A stretch of 25,892 nucleotides of DNA from JBLHHI01 sp047614125 (GTDB lineage: Bacteria > Bacteroidota > Bacteroidia > NS11-12g > UBA9320): contig JBLHHI010000042.1 in the NCBI GenBank assembly GCA_047614125.1, forward strand, positions 1 to 25,892, written 5' to 3'. Each line of letters begins with the position of its first letter. Position 1 is the first letter of the stretch. The position numbers and the translations under genes are program-made. This document shows, one piece after another, positions 13,860 to 21,754 of this stretch. A model generated the notes under the pieces. It was not told the origin of the DNA, did no database searches, and was given only the letters and a program-made list of their open reading frames with translations.

Positions 13860-14831
13860 CTAAAAGTATTTGCTCAGATCACCAAGTTCCAGCGGTTTGT
13901 AGAAAAATTTGAACCGCGACCAATCCGTAATTTTCAAAATATTTTCTGGAGTAAAAGGTTCCGAATGAACCACATCAATCGGTATAAAGTTGCCATCATA
14001 TCCCAAGCGCATGGACTCCATTTGTCCTTTTACAACATCTATTTCCAACAAAACCTCTTGATGGCCAAAATCTTGTAACTGAGCCTTAAACTTAGGCGAA
14101 TACCCATAATTCCAATCCCAAGTATTGAACTTCTCATCAACCAACTTGCCAATCTCACGTGCATCTACGTCCGTAATGTTATAATTTGACGCACCGTAGT
14201 TGTGAACCAAATGATTAAACAATCCACTTTTAAATTCGGTAAGATTAATAGGTGGATTTAAATAAGCTTCCAAGTTTGCAACCTCACTTCGAACGGAGGC
14301 AATGGAGTGGCCTTCGAAGTGGATGGTTTCTTTGGGTTGTATTGCGCCTTTTAAGCTGCTCAGGTTCGCATTAAACAACAAAGTGCCGTGGTGTAATACG
14401 CGCTTTCTCCTTTGATCAACATGTTCGGCATTTCCTGATACCTTGAAACCATTCAGTAATAAATCGTTCCTGCCACTGTACGTTACCGGTAAGTTTATGG
14501 TGTGCAGATAGGCCATAACTGGCCGCAGAAACTTCTCAAAATCAATGAGTTTGGTCTTGTCTTTAAGGTTCTTAATTAAGCAGAAGTTTAAATTTCCGGG
14601 CCCGTGATAAACCGTACCACCACCGCTTAAGCGCCGATGTACTTCAACGTTATTTGATTTGCAAAAAGCTTGATTGGCCTCATAAAAAGCGTTTTGATGT
14701 TTACCCAAAACTACGCTTGCTTCGTTTTCATAAAGAAAGACAACATCCTCTGTTTTTTGCTGCAGAAGAAATGCTTCCGTTGCCAGATTATATGCTGGAT
14801 TGGTGGTTCCGCTTAATAAGGCAATGGCCAT
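13860..14831 (-). CDS. lplA: Lipoate-protein ligase A
   Basis: 323 residues, ATG 14831. The catalytic domain shows VVLGKHQNAFYEAN, RRLSGGGTVYHGPGNLNFCLI (about 66-86), and NGFKVSGNAEHVDQRRKRVLHHGTLLFN with the likely AMP-binding Lys130. A C-terminal accessory domain (about 245-323) is present, as in two-domain LplA. The enzyme activates lipoate with ATP and attaches it to E2 subunits of 2-oxoacid dehydrogenases and to GcvH. It is the last gene of the rnr operon, starting 6 bp after the polyprenyl synthetase stop. Confidence 0.92.
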   Translation of the reverse strand: MAIALLSGTTNPAYNLATEAFLLQQKTEDVVFLYENEASVVLGKHQNAFYEANQAFCKSNNVEVHRRLSGGGTVYHGPGNLNFCLIKNLKDKTKLIDFEKFLRPVMAYLHTINLPVTYSGRNDLLLNGFKVSGNAEHVDQRRKRVLHHGTLLFNANLSSLKGAIQPKETIHFEGHSIASVRSEVANLEAYLNPPINLTEFKSGLFNHLVHNYGASNYNITDVDAREIGKLVDEKFNTWDWNYGYSPKFKAQLQDFGHQEVLLEIDVVKGQMESMRLGYDGNFIPIDVVHSEPFTPENILKITDWSRFKFFYKPLELGDLSKYF

Positions 14832-14837
14832 AGTTCT

Positions 14838-15818
14838 TTAAATCGTACGTGTTTTTAATCCCTCGGCCAAGGTTGCCAGCTGTGATTTAGAGCGCTTGGT
14901 TTGGAGGGATTCCAAGATGGTTTCCGACTTGTGGTAATACGAATCTATTAATTCGAGTAAGTGAATGTCGGATTTGTTGGATCGAAACGTGTTTTGGAAA
15001 TAGAATATTTTGTCTTTTGCCTGCTCGCTCTCCGCTTTTAACCATTTATTGGCTCTTGATTTTTCAGAACCCGACAAAGCGTTCATTGTATGAATGAAGA
15101 GCAAGGTTTTCTTGTTTTCAAGGATATCACCACCCACTTGTTTCCCAAAGGTTGCCGGGTTTCCGAACGTATCTAAGTAGTCGTCCATGAGCTGAAATGC
15201 CATTCCAACGCAAAGACCATATTCGTATAAAAGATCCGCATCTTTTTTAGAGGATCCAGCCAAAACGCCTCCAGCTTTTAAGCTATAACCAATTAGAACA
15301 GAGGTTTTTAACTTGATCATTTCCAGATAGGCTTCTTCATCAACATGTTTTTGTCGGGCAAATTCCATGTCGTATTGCTGACCCCGACAAACATCTTCGG
15401 CCATTTGGTCAAAATCTCGAATGATTCTATTTTTCTGATCCATTGGAGCAGAAAGTTCGTGCAAGAGTTTATAAGCTCGAACCAACATCATATCGCCACT
15501 TAAGATGGCAGTGTCTGTACCGTTTCGTAAATGAACGGTCTGTTTTCCTCTTCTCAATGGAGCATCGTCCATGATGTCGTCGTGCATGAGGGTAAAGTTG
15601 TGGAAGATTTCAACGGCATGTGCCAACGGCAACGCTGATACAATGTTTTCATCGAACAAATCATAACCAATTAATACCAGTATGGGACGCGTCTTTTTGC
15701 CGCTCAACGATAGTAAGTAATTGGCGGGTTCAAATAAGCTGACCGGACTTCCTGTTAATGGATTGTTGGTTTGATAGGAGGTGTAAGCTCGTACAAATTC
15801 TTCAATCTTTTCTTGCAT
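14838..15818 (-). CDS. Polyprenyl (geranylgeranyl/farnesyl-type) diphosphate synthase
   Basis: 326 residues, ATG 15818. Both Asp-rich motifs are present: DDIMD at 80-84 (first motif) and DDYLD at 212-216 (second), with GKKTRPILVLIGYDLF for diphosphate binding and KTSVLIGYSLKAGG between them. The enzyme condenses isopentenyl diphosphate with an allylic primer in the cytoplasm. Phe75 lies five residues before the first motif, which in family studies limits product length to about C20, so a geranylgeranyl- or farnesyl-type product is inferred rather than a long quinone side chain. Only one base separates it from the rnr stop, and lplA follows after 6 bp. Confidence 0.9.
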   Translation of the reverse strand: MQEKIEEFVRAYTSYQTNNPLTGSPVSLFEPANYLLSLSGKKTRPILVLIGYDLFDENIVSALPLAHAVEIFHNFTLMHDDIMDDAPLRRGKQTVHLRNGTDTAILSGDMMLVRAYKLLHELSAPMDQKNRIIRDFDQMAEDVCRGQQYDMEFARQKHVDEEAYLEMIKLKTSVLIGYSLKAGGVLAGSSKKDADLLYEYGLCVGMAFQLMDDYLDTFGNPATFGKQVGGDILENKKTLLFIHTMNALSGSEKSRANKWLKAESEQAKDKIFYFQNTFRSNKSDIHLLELIDSYYHKSETILESLQTKRSKSQLATLAEGLKTRTI

Positions 15819-15819
15819 G

Positions 15820-17949
15820 CTACGCTAGGCTTAAATCTACGGTTCGTTTGTTCATATTTGTTTTCTTGATTCGAACATTCAGCTTATCACCTAAGCTCAA
15901 TTTAACACCAGTTCTTTTTCCCATTACGCTCATATCCTTTTCGTTGAACTCATAGAAATCGCCTTTCATATCGCTTATTCGCAACATGCCTTCACAGTGA
16001 TTGTCGTCCATTTCAACGAAAATACCCCAATCGGTTACTCCCGTAATAAAGCCCGAAAAGGCTTCGCCAATATGTTTGGATAGGAATTCTGTTTGTTTGT
16101 ACTTAACCGATGCGCGTTCTGCTTGTGTAGCCTTAACTTCCATCTTAGAGCTGTGGCTGCATTGTTTTTCCATCTCATCCACTCCAACCGTATTTTTTTT
16201 GGCTTGATATGCTTCCAAGGCTCTGTGAACCATTAAATCTGGATATCTCCGAATTGGGCTGGTAAAGTGAGTATAATAGTCGAAGGCCAACCCAAAATGC
16301 GACGTGTCTTTGGTGGTATACTTTGCTTTTTCCATGCTTCGAATGGCCAACGGATGCAGCAAGTTAGCTTCTGCTCGTCCTTCTGATGCTTCCACCATCG
16401 AATTGATCGAATTGCTTATTGCCAGATGACTTTCCGTTTTGATATCATAGCCAAATTTTTTGGCGGTTTGAATGAAAAATGCCATTTTTTCAATGTTGGG
16501 CGCTTCGTGCACTCGGTACGTCATGGGCTTGCCTTTGTATTCGGTAAACGCATGTTTTGCAACCGTTTTATTGGCCAACAACATAAAATCTTCAATCATC
16601 TTATGGGCATCCACACGAACCTTTTTAATCACTTCTATTGGAACTCCATCGGGATCCAACTTAAATTTGTATTCATCGCTTTCGAACGATATGGCACCGG
16701 CTTTAAAGCGCGCAGCACGCAACTTGTGTGCAATGGCATTTAGGTTTTGAATCTCTTTTTTATACTCATCCGATTTTCCTTCAATCACTTCCTGCGCTTC
16801 TTCGTACGAGAATCGGCGATCGGAATGAATCATAGTTTTCGTTATCTCGTAGGCCAATATCCGGCCTTCAGCATCTAGATTAAAGATGATTGAAAATGCC
16901 GGACGGTCAACATTTGGTTTTAACGAACACAAGCCGTTCGACAAACGCTCTGGCAACATGGGGATGGTTCGATCCACCAAATACACTGACGTTGCTCGAT
17001 CAAAAGCTTCATCATCCAACATAGTACCCGGACGAACATAATGACTTACGTCGGCGATGTGGACGCCAATTTCGAAGTTGTTCGGGTTGATTTCTCGGTA
17101 CGAAATGGCATCGTCAAAATCTTTGGCATCAGCGGGATCAATCGTGATTGTAAGCGTTTTACGAAAATCTTTGCGTTTATTGATTTCGTTTTCTGACAAG
17201 TTTTCCGGGAAGGCTTCTGCTTCCTCGATCGTAGCTTCGTTAAATTCGGTGTTAAATCCAAATTCGGCTACAATGGCATGCATTTCAGTATTGTGCTCTC
17301 CGGCCTTACCCAATACTTTTATAATTTGTCCAAAAGGGTTGTCAACGTGGGTAGGCCAATCCAAGAGTTCAACCACTACCTTATCGCCATCCATGGCCTT
17401 ATTTAGGTATTCTTTCGAAATGAAAAAATCAACGTGGATTTTGCTGTTATCGGGCACCACAAAGGCAAAGTTTTTCATCTTTTGCACCGTTCCAACAAAC
17501 TGAGTCCGAGCTCGTTTTATAACTTCAATGATCTTTCCATCTGGTTTTTTACCCTTTTTTTGATGGAGGAGCTCAACCGTTACTGTATCGCCGTTAAAGG
17601 CAGGCCCAGTCATGGATGGACTAATGCGCACATCATCTTCAAATTCTTCAACAGCAACATAGGCACCTCCTCGATGGGTCATATCTACCACACCTTCAAA
17701 AATGCTAAAGGATGGAACGTATTGATATTTTCCAGGAGACACTTCTTCAATGATGTCTTCTTTCTCCATCACCTGCAAGATCTTCATGATGTCGGTTCGA
17801 ACTTCTGGGCTCACAATGTCGAGGCCATGTGATACTTGTTTGTAATTAAGTGCCGTCCGCGGATGATTCCTGAAATACTCGAGTACGAGTCGGTAGTTGT
17901 TTGGCAGTTTATGAGGTAATTTACCTTTCTTTTTTTTCTTTTTATCCAA
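15820..17949 (-). CDS. rnr: Ribonuclease R
   Basis: 709 residues with a TTG start at 17949; an in-frame TAA lies five codons upstream and no ATG is available before the conserved region. A very basic N-terminus (DKKKKKKGK) precedes a winged-helix-like segment and cold-shock OB domains (about 75-220). The RNB catalytic domain carries TIDPADAKDFDDAISY with the metal-binding Asp residues, RLSNGLCSLKP, and FTSPIRRYPDLMVHRAL. A C-terminal S1 domain (AFSGFITGVTDWGIFVEMD) follows. RNase R is a processive 3'-5' exoribonuclease that degrades structured RNA. It heads the operon rnr - polyprenyl synthetase - lplA. A -7 element lies only 7 bp before the TTG. Confidence 0.95.
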   Translation of the reverse strand: MDKKKKKKGKLPHKLPNNYRLVLEYFRNHPRTALNYKQVSHGLDIVSPEVRTDIMKILQVMEKEDIIEEVSPGKYQYVPSFSIFEGVVDMTHRGGAYVAVEEFEDDVRISPSMTGPAFNGDTVTVELLHQKKGKKPDGKIIEVIKRARTQFVGTVQKMKNFAFVVPDNSKIHVDFFISKEYLNKAMDGDKVVVELLDWPTHVDNPFGQIIKVLGKAGEHNTEMHAIVAEFGFNTEFNEATIEEAEAFPENLSENEINKRKDFRKTLTITIDPADAKDFDDAISYREINPNNFEIGVHIADVSHYVRPGTMLDDEAFDRATSVYLVDRTIPMLPERLSNGLCSLKPNVDRPAFSIIFNLDAEGRILAYEITKTMIHSDRRFSYEEAQEVIEGKSDEYKKEIQNLNAIAHKLRAARFKAGAISFESDEYKFKLDPDGVPIEVIKKVRVDAHKMIEDFMLLANKTVAKHAFTEYKGKPMTYRVHEAPNIEKMAFFIQTAKKFGYDIKTESHLAISNSINSMVEASEGRAEANLLHPLAIRSMEKAKYTTKDTSHFGLAFDYYTHFTSPIRRYPDLMVHRALEAYQAKKNTVGVDEMEKQCSHSSKMEVKATQAERASVKYKQTEFLSKHIGEAFSGFITGVTDWGIFVEMDDNHCEGMLRISDMKGDFYEFNEKDMSVMGKRTGVKLSLGDKLNVRIKKTNMNKRTVDLSLA

Positions 17950-17956
17950 AGTACTA

Positions 17957-17964
17957 CAAAGTTA
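17957..17964 (-). promoter_or_regulatory. Probable -7 element of the rnr operon
   Basis: On the minus strand this reads TAACTTTG, an exact TAnnTTTG, only 7 bp before the TTG start of rnr. A clear -33 TTG is not seen. Confidence 0.4.
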
Positions 17965-18076
17965 CGTTAGATTGAGATAACACGGAAGTAGGTGGACTTG
18001 TTCTTGTCAACAGACTAATAAATATGAATTATGAATGGAATGTCTTTGCCGAGGCGAATCAAACTCAATAGCAAAC

Positions 18077-18122
18077 TCAAATTCAATGAAATTGTGTTTA
18101 AACCACGTTCAGTCTTGTTGAT
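18077..18122 (+). repeat. Degenerate direct repeat, copy A
   Basis: About 36 of 46 positions match copy B at 18416-18461 without gaps. The two copies bracket the REP-like palindromes in the 653 bp gene-free stretch 17950-18602. Confidence 0.5.
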
Positions 18123-18206
18123 ACGGCAGTGCCTATCTTGATGGTTGATACATGTATGAGATGACCAGCTTTTATTGTTAAACGTAGTTGCGTTCCCACC
18201 AAAGCC

Positions 18207-18239
18207 GTCATCCTGAACTTGTTTCAGGATCTTCGTTAA
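18207..18239 (+). repeat. REP-like palindromic unit 1
   Basis: ATCCTGAA (18210-18217) pairs with TTCAGGAT (18223-18230) around a 5-base loop. The 33-base unit, starting GTCATCCTGAA and ending GTTAA, matches 28 of 33 positions of unit 2 read on the other strand. Confidence 0.75.
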
Positions 18240-18309
18240 CCCAGCACGATGCTCACCGAACCATTGGCCACATCAACCTTCAACCTCCATTTTAAACTGC
18301 TAGGCACCA

Positions 18310-18342
18310 TTAACAAAGATCCTGAATTGAATTCAGGATGAC
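18310..18342 (-). repeat. REP-like palindromic unit 2 (inverted)
   Basis: ATCCTGAAT (18319-18327) pairs with ATTCAGGAT (18331-18339) around TGA. It is an inverted copy of unit 1, and the two enclose about 70 bp as in paired REP elements. A T-run follows at 18343-18349, making it terminator-like on the plus strand, but no plus-strand gene precedes it. Confidence 0.75.
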
Positions 18343-18369
18343 TTTTTTTGGTAGATGTCGTCCTGATTA

Positions 18370-18405
18370 GTCATTCTGATCTGGTTTCAGAATCGTTTCA
18401 GGATC
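18370..18405 (+). repeat. REP-like palindromic unit 3 (degenerate)
   Basis: GTCATTCTGA..TTTCAGAATC repeats unit 1 in the same orientation with several changes, keeping the ATTCTGA/TCAGAAT stem (18373-18379 with 18387-18393). An extra arm, GTTTCAGGATC, follows. Confidence 0.55.
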
Positions 18406-18415
18406 AATGTCAATG

Positions 18416-18461
18416 TCAATCTCAATGATATTGTGGTCAAACCATCTTCTGTATGGTTGAT
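18416..18461 (+). repeat. Degenerate direct repeat, copy B
   Basis: Pairs with copy A (18077-18122). It is probably an old duplication flanking the palindromic units. Confidence 0.5.
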
Positions 18462-18523
18462 TAGCTAGACTTCTCTTGATACTCACTACTTGATACTTAA
18501 TAACTGATACTCATTACTTTTTC

Positions 18524-18581
18524 AAACCATAAACCATAAACCATACGTGTCCGCCGAAGCGCAGCGAAGGTGGAAACCATA
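18524..18581 (+). repeat. AAACCAT heptamer repeats interrupted by a GC-rich palindrome
   Basis: Three tandem AAACCAT units (18524-18544) and a fourth (18574-18580) flank a GC-rich imperfect palindrome at 18551-18573, whose outer arms are CCGCC and GGTGG. The palindrome stands out from the AT-rich surroundings and looks inserted among the heptamers. It lies just downstream of the ABC gene stop but lacks a T-run. Confidence 0.55.
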
Positions 18582-18602
18582 AACCCGAAACCCTTTAACC
18601 AT

Positions 18603-20273
18603 TTAATGCTGATGCCCCATCAACATCTTAGTATAATCATGCTCCGGATGGGTAGATATCTTTTCGGATGAATCCAATTCTACGATTACGCCTTTTTCTA
18701 ATACGGCTATTCGGTCGCAGAAATAGCTAACCACATTTAAATCGTGGGAGATGAAAACATAGGTCAACTTCCGATTTCGCTTTATTTGATTGAACAAGTT
18801 TAAGATTTGGGCTTGAACCGAAACATCCAAAGCCGAAACCGACTCGTCGCATATAATCAGCTCAGGCTCAACGGATAAGGCACGGGCAATGCTAATACGT
18901 TGGCGCTGTCCACCCGAAAAAGCATGCGGATATTTGTTGAATGATTCTTCAGTTAAACCTACTTCAATCAGCAAATCCGACACCTTGACCTTCGCCTCTT
19001 TTTTGTTTTTGGCCAAGCCGTGCACCAACATCGGTTCAGCAATGGTTTCGCCAACGCTCATATTTGGATTTAACGATGAATACGGATCTTGAAAGATCAT
19101 CTGCACCTTGCGCGCAAATCGTTTTCGGTTTTGATCCAACGGCGTTCCTTCAAATAAGATTTCGCCTGAGTCGTAATCCAATAGTTTCATCAAGATCTTA
19201 GCCAGTGTACTCTTTCCACACCCTGATTCTCCAACCAAGCCCAAGGTTTCGCCCGAAAAAATATCTAAATCAATGCGTTTAAGTGCCACGGTTACCTGTT
19301 TGCCTTTGATGTACGACTTACTCAGGTTTGTGATGGACATTAGCGGCTTTTCTTGATCTATCAACACCGGTTGTAAACTTCGTATGGCCGTTTTTTTAGC
19401 CACAAAAGCATTGCCATCAAAGTTGGCTAAATCGGCTATGGTCGGTAAATAACTGGCTCGCTTATTAAAGGTGGGCTGACACGACAGCAAACCCTTGGTG
19501 TATTCGCTTTTTGGATGATTCACAACCTCTTCGGCCTTGCCTTGCTCAATAATTTTGCCTTGGTACATCACTACCAAATAATCTACCGTATGCTTAATGA
19601 GGTTTAAATCGTGCGAAACCAAGATCAATCCGGCGCCACGGGTCTTACATCCTTCAACCATCCGATCTATAACAGCCTGCTGCACCACCGAATCGAGCGC
19701 GGTAGTGGGTTCATCGGCAATAACCAAATCTGGGTTGTTGGCCAACGCCATTGCAATCATTACCCGTTGTCGCTGACCACCGCTCAATTGATGTGGATAA
19801 GATGAATATGCGCGCTCCGGATCGGGCAAGCGCATTTCTTCAAAGAGGTGGATTACTTCTTTTTTTACATCAGCCTTGGTTACGTTTTGGTGCGCCAAGA
19901 TCATTTCTTCCACTTGTTTGCCGCAGGTAAACAATGGGTGGAGGGCGGTCATGGGTTCTTGAAAAACGTACGAGATGTGATTTCCGCGCAAAGTGGCAAG
20001 CTCTTCGTCTGAGCAAGTGTGTAGAGCCTTTAATTGCATCGACTCACAGCTAAAGTCCACACGTTTTGCTTTGAGTTTTGCTCCGTCAATTAACTGAGTA
20101 ACGCTCAGCAGCGAAACGCTTTTCCCAGATCCCGATTCACCAACAATTCCCACAATTTCTTTTGGACGAACTTGCAGCGAAAAGGAAGTAACAACTTCAT
20201 TATCAATGCCGTTGGCATCGGCAAATGCCACCGAAAGTTCTTCAATACTAAGAAGCGGACGAGATGAACTCAT
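18603..20273 (-). CDS. Peptide-type ABC transporter ATPase with two fused nucleotide-binding domains
   Basis: 556 residues, ATG 20273. Two ABC domains are fused. The first has Walker A GESGSGKS (about 45-52), signature LSGGQRQR, and Walker B LVIADEPTTALD. The second has GESGCGKST, FSGGQRQRISIARAL and LIICDESVSALD. Both carry the FQEPMTALHP or FQDPYSSLNP Q-loop typical of oligopeptide/dipeptide/nickel importers (DppD-DppF, YejF type). It would energise uptake of peptides or similar solutes at the inner membrane. No permease or binding-protein gene is adjacent. Its ATG overlaps the DUF4293 stop by 4 bp (20270-20273), so translation is coupled. Confidence 0.92.
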   Translation of the reverse strand: MSSSRPLLSIEELSVAFADANGIDNEVVTSFSLQVRPKEIVGIVGESGSGKSVSLLSVTQLIDGAKLKAKRVDFSCESMQLKALHTCSDEELATLRGNHISYVFQEPMTALHPLFTCGKQVEEMILAHQNVTKADVKKEVIHLFEEMRLPDPERAYSSYPHQLSGGQRQRVMIAMALANNPDLVIADEPTTALDSVVQQAVIDRMVEGCKTRGAGLILVSHDLNLIKHTVDYLVVMYQGKIIEQGKAEEVVNHPKSEYTKGLLSCQPTFNKRASYLPTIADLANFDGNAFVAKKTAIRSLQPVLIDQEKPLMSITNLSKSYIKGKQVTVALKRIDLDIFSGETLGLVGESGCGKSTLAKILMKLLDYDSGEILFEGTPLDQNRKRFARKVQMIFQDPYSSLNPNMSVGETIAEPMLVHGLAKNKKEAKVKVSDLLIEVGLTEESFNKYPHAFSGGQRQRISIARALSVEPELIICDESVSALDVSVQAQILNLFNQIKRNRKLTYVFISHDLNVVSYFCDRIAVLEKGVIVELDSSEKISTHPEHDYTKMLMGHQH

Positions 20274-20752
20274 CGAATCCGATCCAAAGATTTAACTAAG
20301 TCGTTGTCTCGTTTTATGGCTCGATACGCCAGAAAGTTTAGAATGACAATGGATAAAGGAATGGCTGAAGCAGCCAAGAATTTCCGATGCGATTCAACTT
20401 CGGTGTACAAATTTGCAACGCTGTAAAAATACATGGAATAAAACACGATGACCAAGAGGGCAAAGTTTACCCAAACCAAACGCATTTGCATGCTTCGTTT
20501 TTTATAAAAGAAGATGATGGCCAAACTTAAAAAACCAAGCGCTCCTAAAAAGTACATGAGATTCATGTTTTGAAAGGAGTCCGTGTTCTTATCTGCATCG
20601 GTAACATCCGTCGAATTGTAATCCACCACAATCTGCACGGCATCATTGCTTACGGTTCCTTCTTCCTGATAATACGGAATATCAAAAAACAGCAAAGACG
20701 CACATATTAATGCGATGACAAAGAGGTAGATGGATTGTATTCGTTGGATCAT
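20270..20752 (-). CDS. DUF4293 family four-helix membrane protein
   Basis: 160 residues, ATG 20752. Four hydrophobic segments are visible: IYLFVIALICASLLFFDI (about 8-25), LMYFLGALGFLSLAIIFFY (about 65-83), LVWVNFALLVIVFYSMYFY (about 92-110) and FLAASAIPLSIVILNFLAY (about 124-143). The N-terminal MIQRIQSIYL and the C-terminal LAYRAIKRDNDLVKSLDRIR are hallmarks of DUF4293, a Bacteroidota family of unknown function. It leads the two-gene unit with the ABC ATPase. Its -7 element is 4 bp from the ATG. Confidence 0.85.
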   Translation of the reverse strand: MIQRIQSIYLFVIALICASLLFFDIPYYQEEGTVSNDAVQIVVDYNSTDVTDADKNTDSFQNMNLMYFLGALGFLSLAIIFFYKKRSMQMRLVWVNFALLVIVFYSMYFYSVANLYTEVESHRKFLAASAIPLSIVILNFLAYRAIKRDNDLVKSLDRIR

Positions 20753-20756
20753 GGAG

Positions 20757-20764
20757 CAAAATTA
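20757..20764 (-). promoter_or_regulatory. Probable -7 element of the DUF4293-ABC unit
   Basis: On the minus strand this reads TAATTTTG, an exact TAnnTTTG, separated from the ATG by only 4 bp. The transcript would start at about the A of the ATG. No -33 TTG is evident. Confidence 0.45.
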
Positions 20765-20823
20765 AGAGGAAGTTGAGAATGGAGGGCACATTAAATTTGA
20801 GAATGATGGAAAATATAGAAATG

Positions 20824-20887
20824 AATGATCAATGGTTGAGGGTTAATGAAGGATGCATTCTAGAAGAAACCAATTCGACATTCAAAA
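20824..20887 (+). repeat. Direct repeat R1 (uninterrupted copy)
   Basis: 20824-20845 matches 21498-21519 at 19 of 22 positions. 20841-20887 matches 21755-21801 at 42 of 47 positions, including a 20-base exact run at its start. R1 is the empty-site version of the copy interrupted by the MITE-like element. Confidence 0.75.
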
Positions 20888-20967
20888 ATCAACATTTAAA
20901 ATTTCCCAACCTGCTTTCAACGGACCAGCAACATAGTTCTTCCTTTTTAAACAAATTTGGATAGCGG

Positions 20968-20975
20968 TAATTTTG
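20968..20975 (+). promoter_or_regulatory. Probable -7 element of the broken exported-protein gene
   Basis: TAATTTTG is an exact TAnnTTTG, 16 bp before the ATG at 20992. No clear -33 TTG lies at the right distance. Confidence 0.4.
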
Positions 20976-20991
20976 TTTAAATTCGTTTGGA

Positions 20992-21485
20992 ATGAATAAA
21001 TCAATCGCATTTGTTCTCCTAATTTTAAGAATACTGGTTTCTGCAGAGGCGCATTCTCAGCTAACCTGTGCGACCATTAATTAAATGCCTCGCCAAAATA
21101 CCAGCGTTTGGAAATGGAACAAGATAGCCTTAACCTAGAACAAACGCTGTTCTACCAAATATTTAGCGACGAAATAGCTGTAATCAGTTACAATTTGTTA
21201 AATCTGGATTCGGCCTCTTTGAAAGAGCGACGTTTCAAACTGGATAGCTTAAAACAAAATCTGCAAAACTTCCAAACTTCTATGGTCGAAAGAACTTCAG
21301 AAATCTATTTCAGCATGAATAGTATAAGTGATTCAGTTTTTACAATGAGTCAAATTTATTGCGCCAAACATCAACTGGTAATTGAGGATGATGACCTTAT
21401 TGCTTCCAAACGTGCTTGTGACAGCTATGTGGATATAACGCCTGAAATGAAAATTCTTGTTCTGGAATCGCCATATTTCAATTAG
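20992..21485 (+). pseudogene. Small exported protein of unknown function, broken by a -1 frameshift
   Basis: ATG 20992 opens a 30-codon frame that is a signal peptide, MNKSIAFVLLILRILVSAEA then HSQ, ending at TAA 21082-21084. A second frame is open from 21081 to TAG 21485 and encodes a helical, acidic segment (EQDSLNLEQTLFYQIF, LDSASLKERRFKLDSLKQNL). Adding one base near the TTAATTAA at 21077-21084 would join them into a protein of about 164 residues. The second frame alone could start at ATG 21114 but would lack export. I know no homologue. Two Cys occur late in the second frame. The gene with its promoter lies between direct repeats R1 and R2. A sequencing error at one base cannot be excluded. 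Confidence 0.6.
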
Positions 21486-21497
21486 CAAACCTCCGTT

Positions 21498-21519
21498 AAT
21501 GATCAATAGTTAATGGTTA
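21498..21519 (+). repeat. Direct repeat R2, left part
   Basis: Matches R1 (20824-20845) at 19 of 22 positions and ends with GGTTA, the putative target-site duplication. R2 is continued at 21755 beyond the inserted element. Confidence 0.65.
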
Positions 21520-21754
21520 TAACCTGAGTTCGATTCATATTTTGAATTCAGAACGCTTGTGAACAGTGAGTTTCGAGTAATTTTTACGATGAAAATCGCT
21601 TTTCACAAGTGTTAAAGCGGACTTTTGTATATAAAACCCTATTAGCTTCGTTGAAATCAGTCGGTTTATAAACATAAACCTTTCTGTTTTCGCCTTACTA
21701 CTTGGGTTCTATACAAATCTGAATTTGAAAAGATTAATCGAACTCAGGTTTAAA
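21520..21754. mobile_element. MITE-like element with 15 bp perfect terminal inverted repeats
   Basis: About 235 bp. AACCTGAGTTCGATT (21521-21535) and its exact reverse complement (21736-21750) form the ends, with weaker pairing continuing inward for about 18 bp. GGTTA flanks both sides (21515-21519 and 21755-21759), consistent with a 5 bp target duplication. An internal hairpin joins CTTGTGAA (21556-21563) to TTCACAAG (21602-21609). There is no open frame of note, so it would need a transposase supplied elsewhere. The outer boundaries are uncertain by a few bases, because the right inverted repeat stops 4 bp short of the duplication. Confidence 0.65.

Noticed and set aside
18310..18349. Rho-independent terminator on the plus strand (hairpin plus seven T)
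   Set aside because: No plus-strand gene lies upstream and the same hairpin occurs as an inverted repeat copy nearby, so a REP-like repeat explains it better.
20773..20964. 63-codon plus-strand open frame upstream of the broken gene
   Set aside because: Most of it is direct repeat R1 and AT-rich intergenic sequence; no protein features are visible.
21521..21540. tRNA T-arm-like GTTCGATTC in the element's left end
   Set aside because: No matching 3' stem half, acceptor stem or anticodon arm surrounds it, so it is not a tRNA gene or tRNA-derived attachment site.
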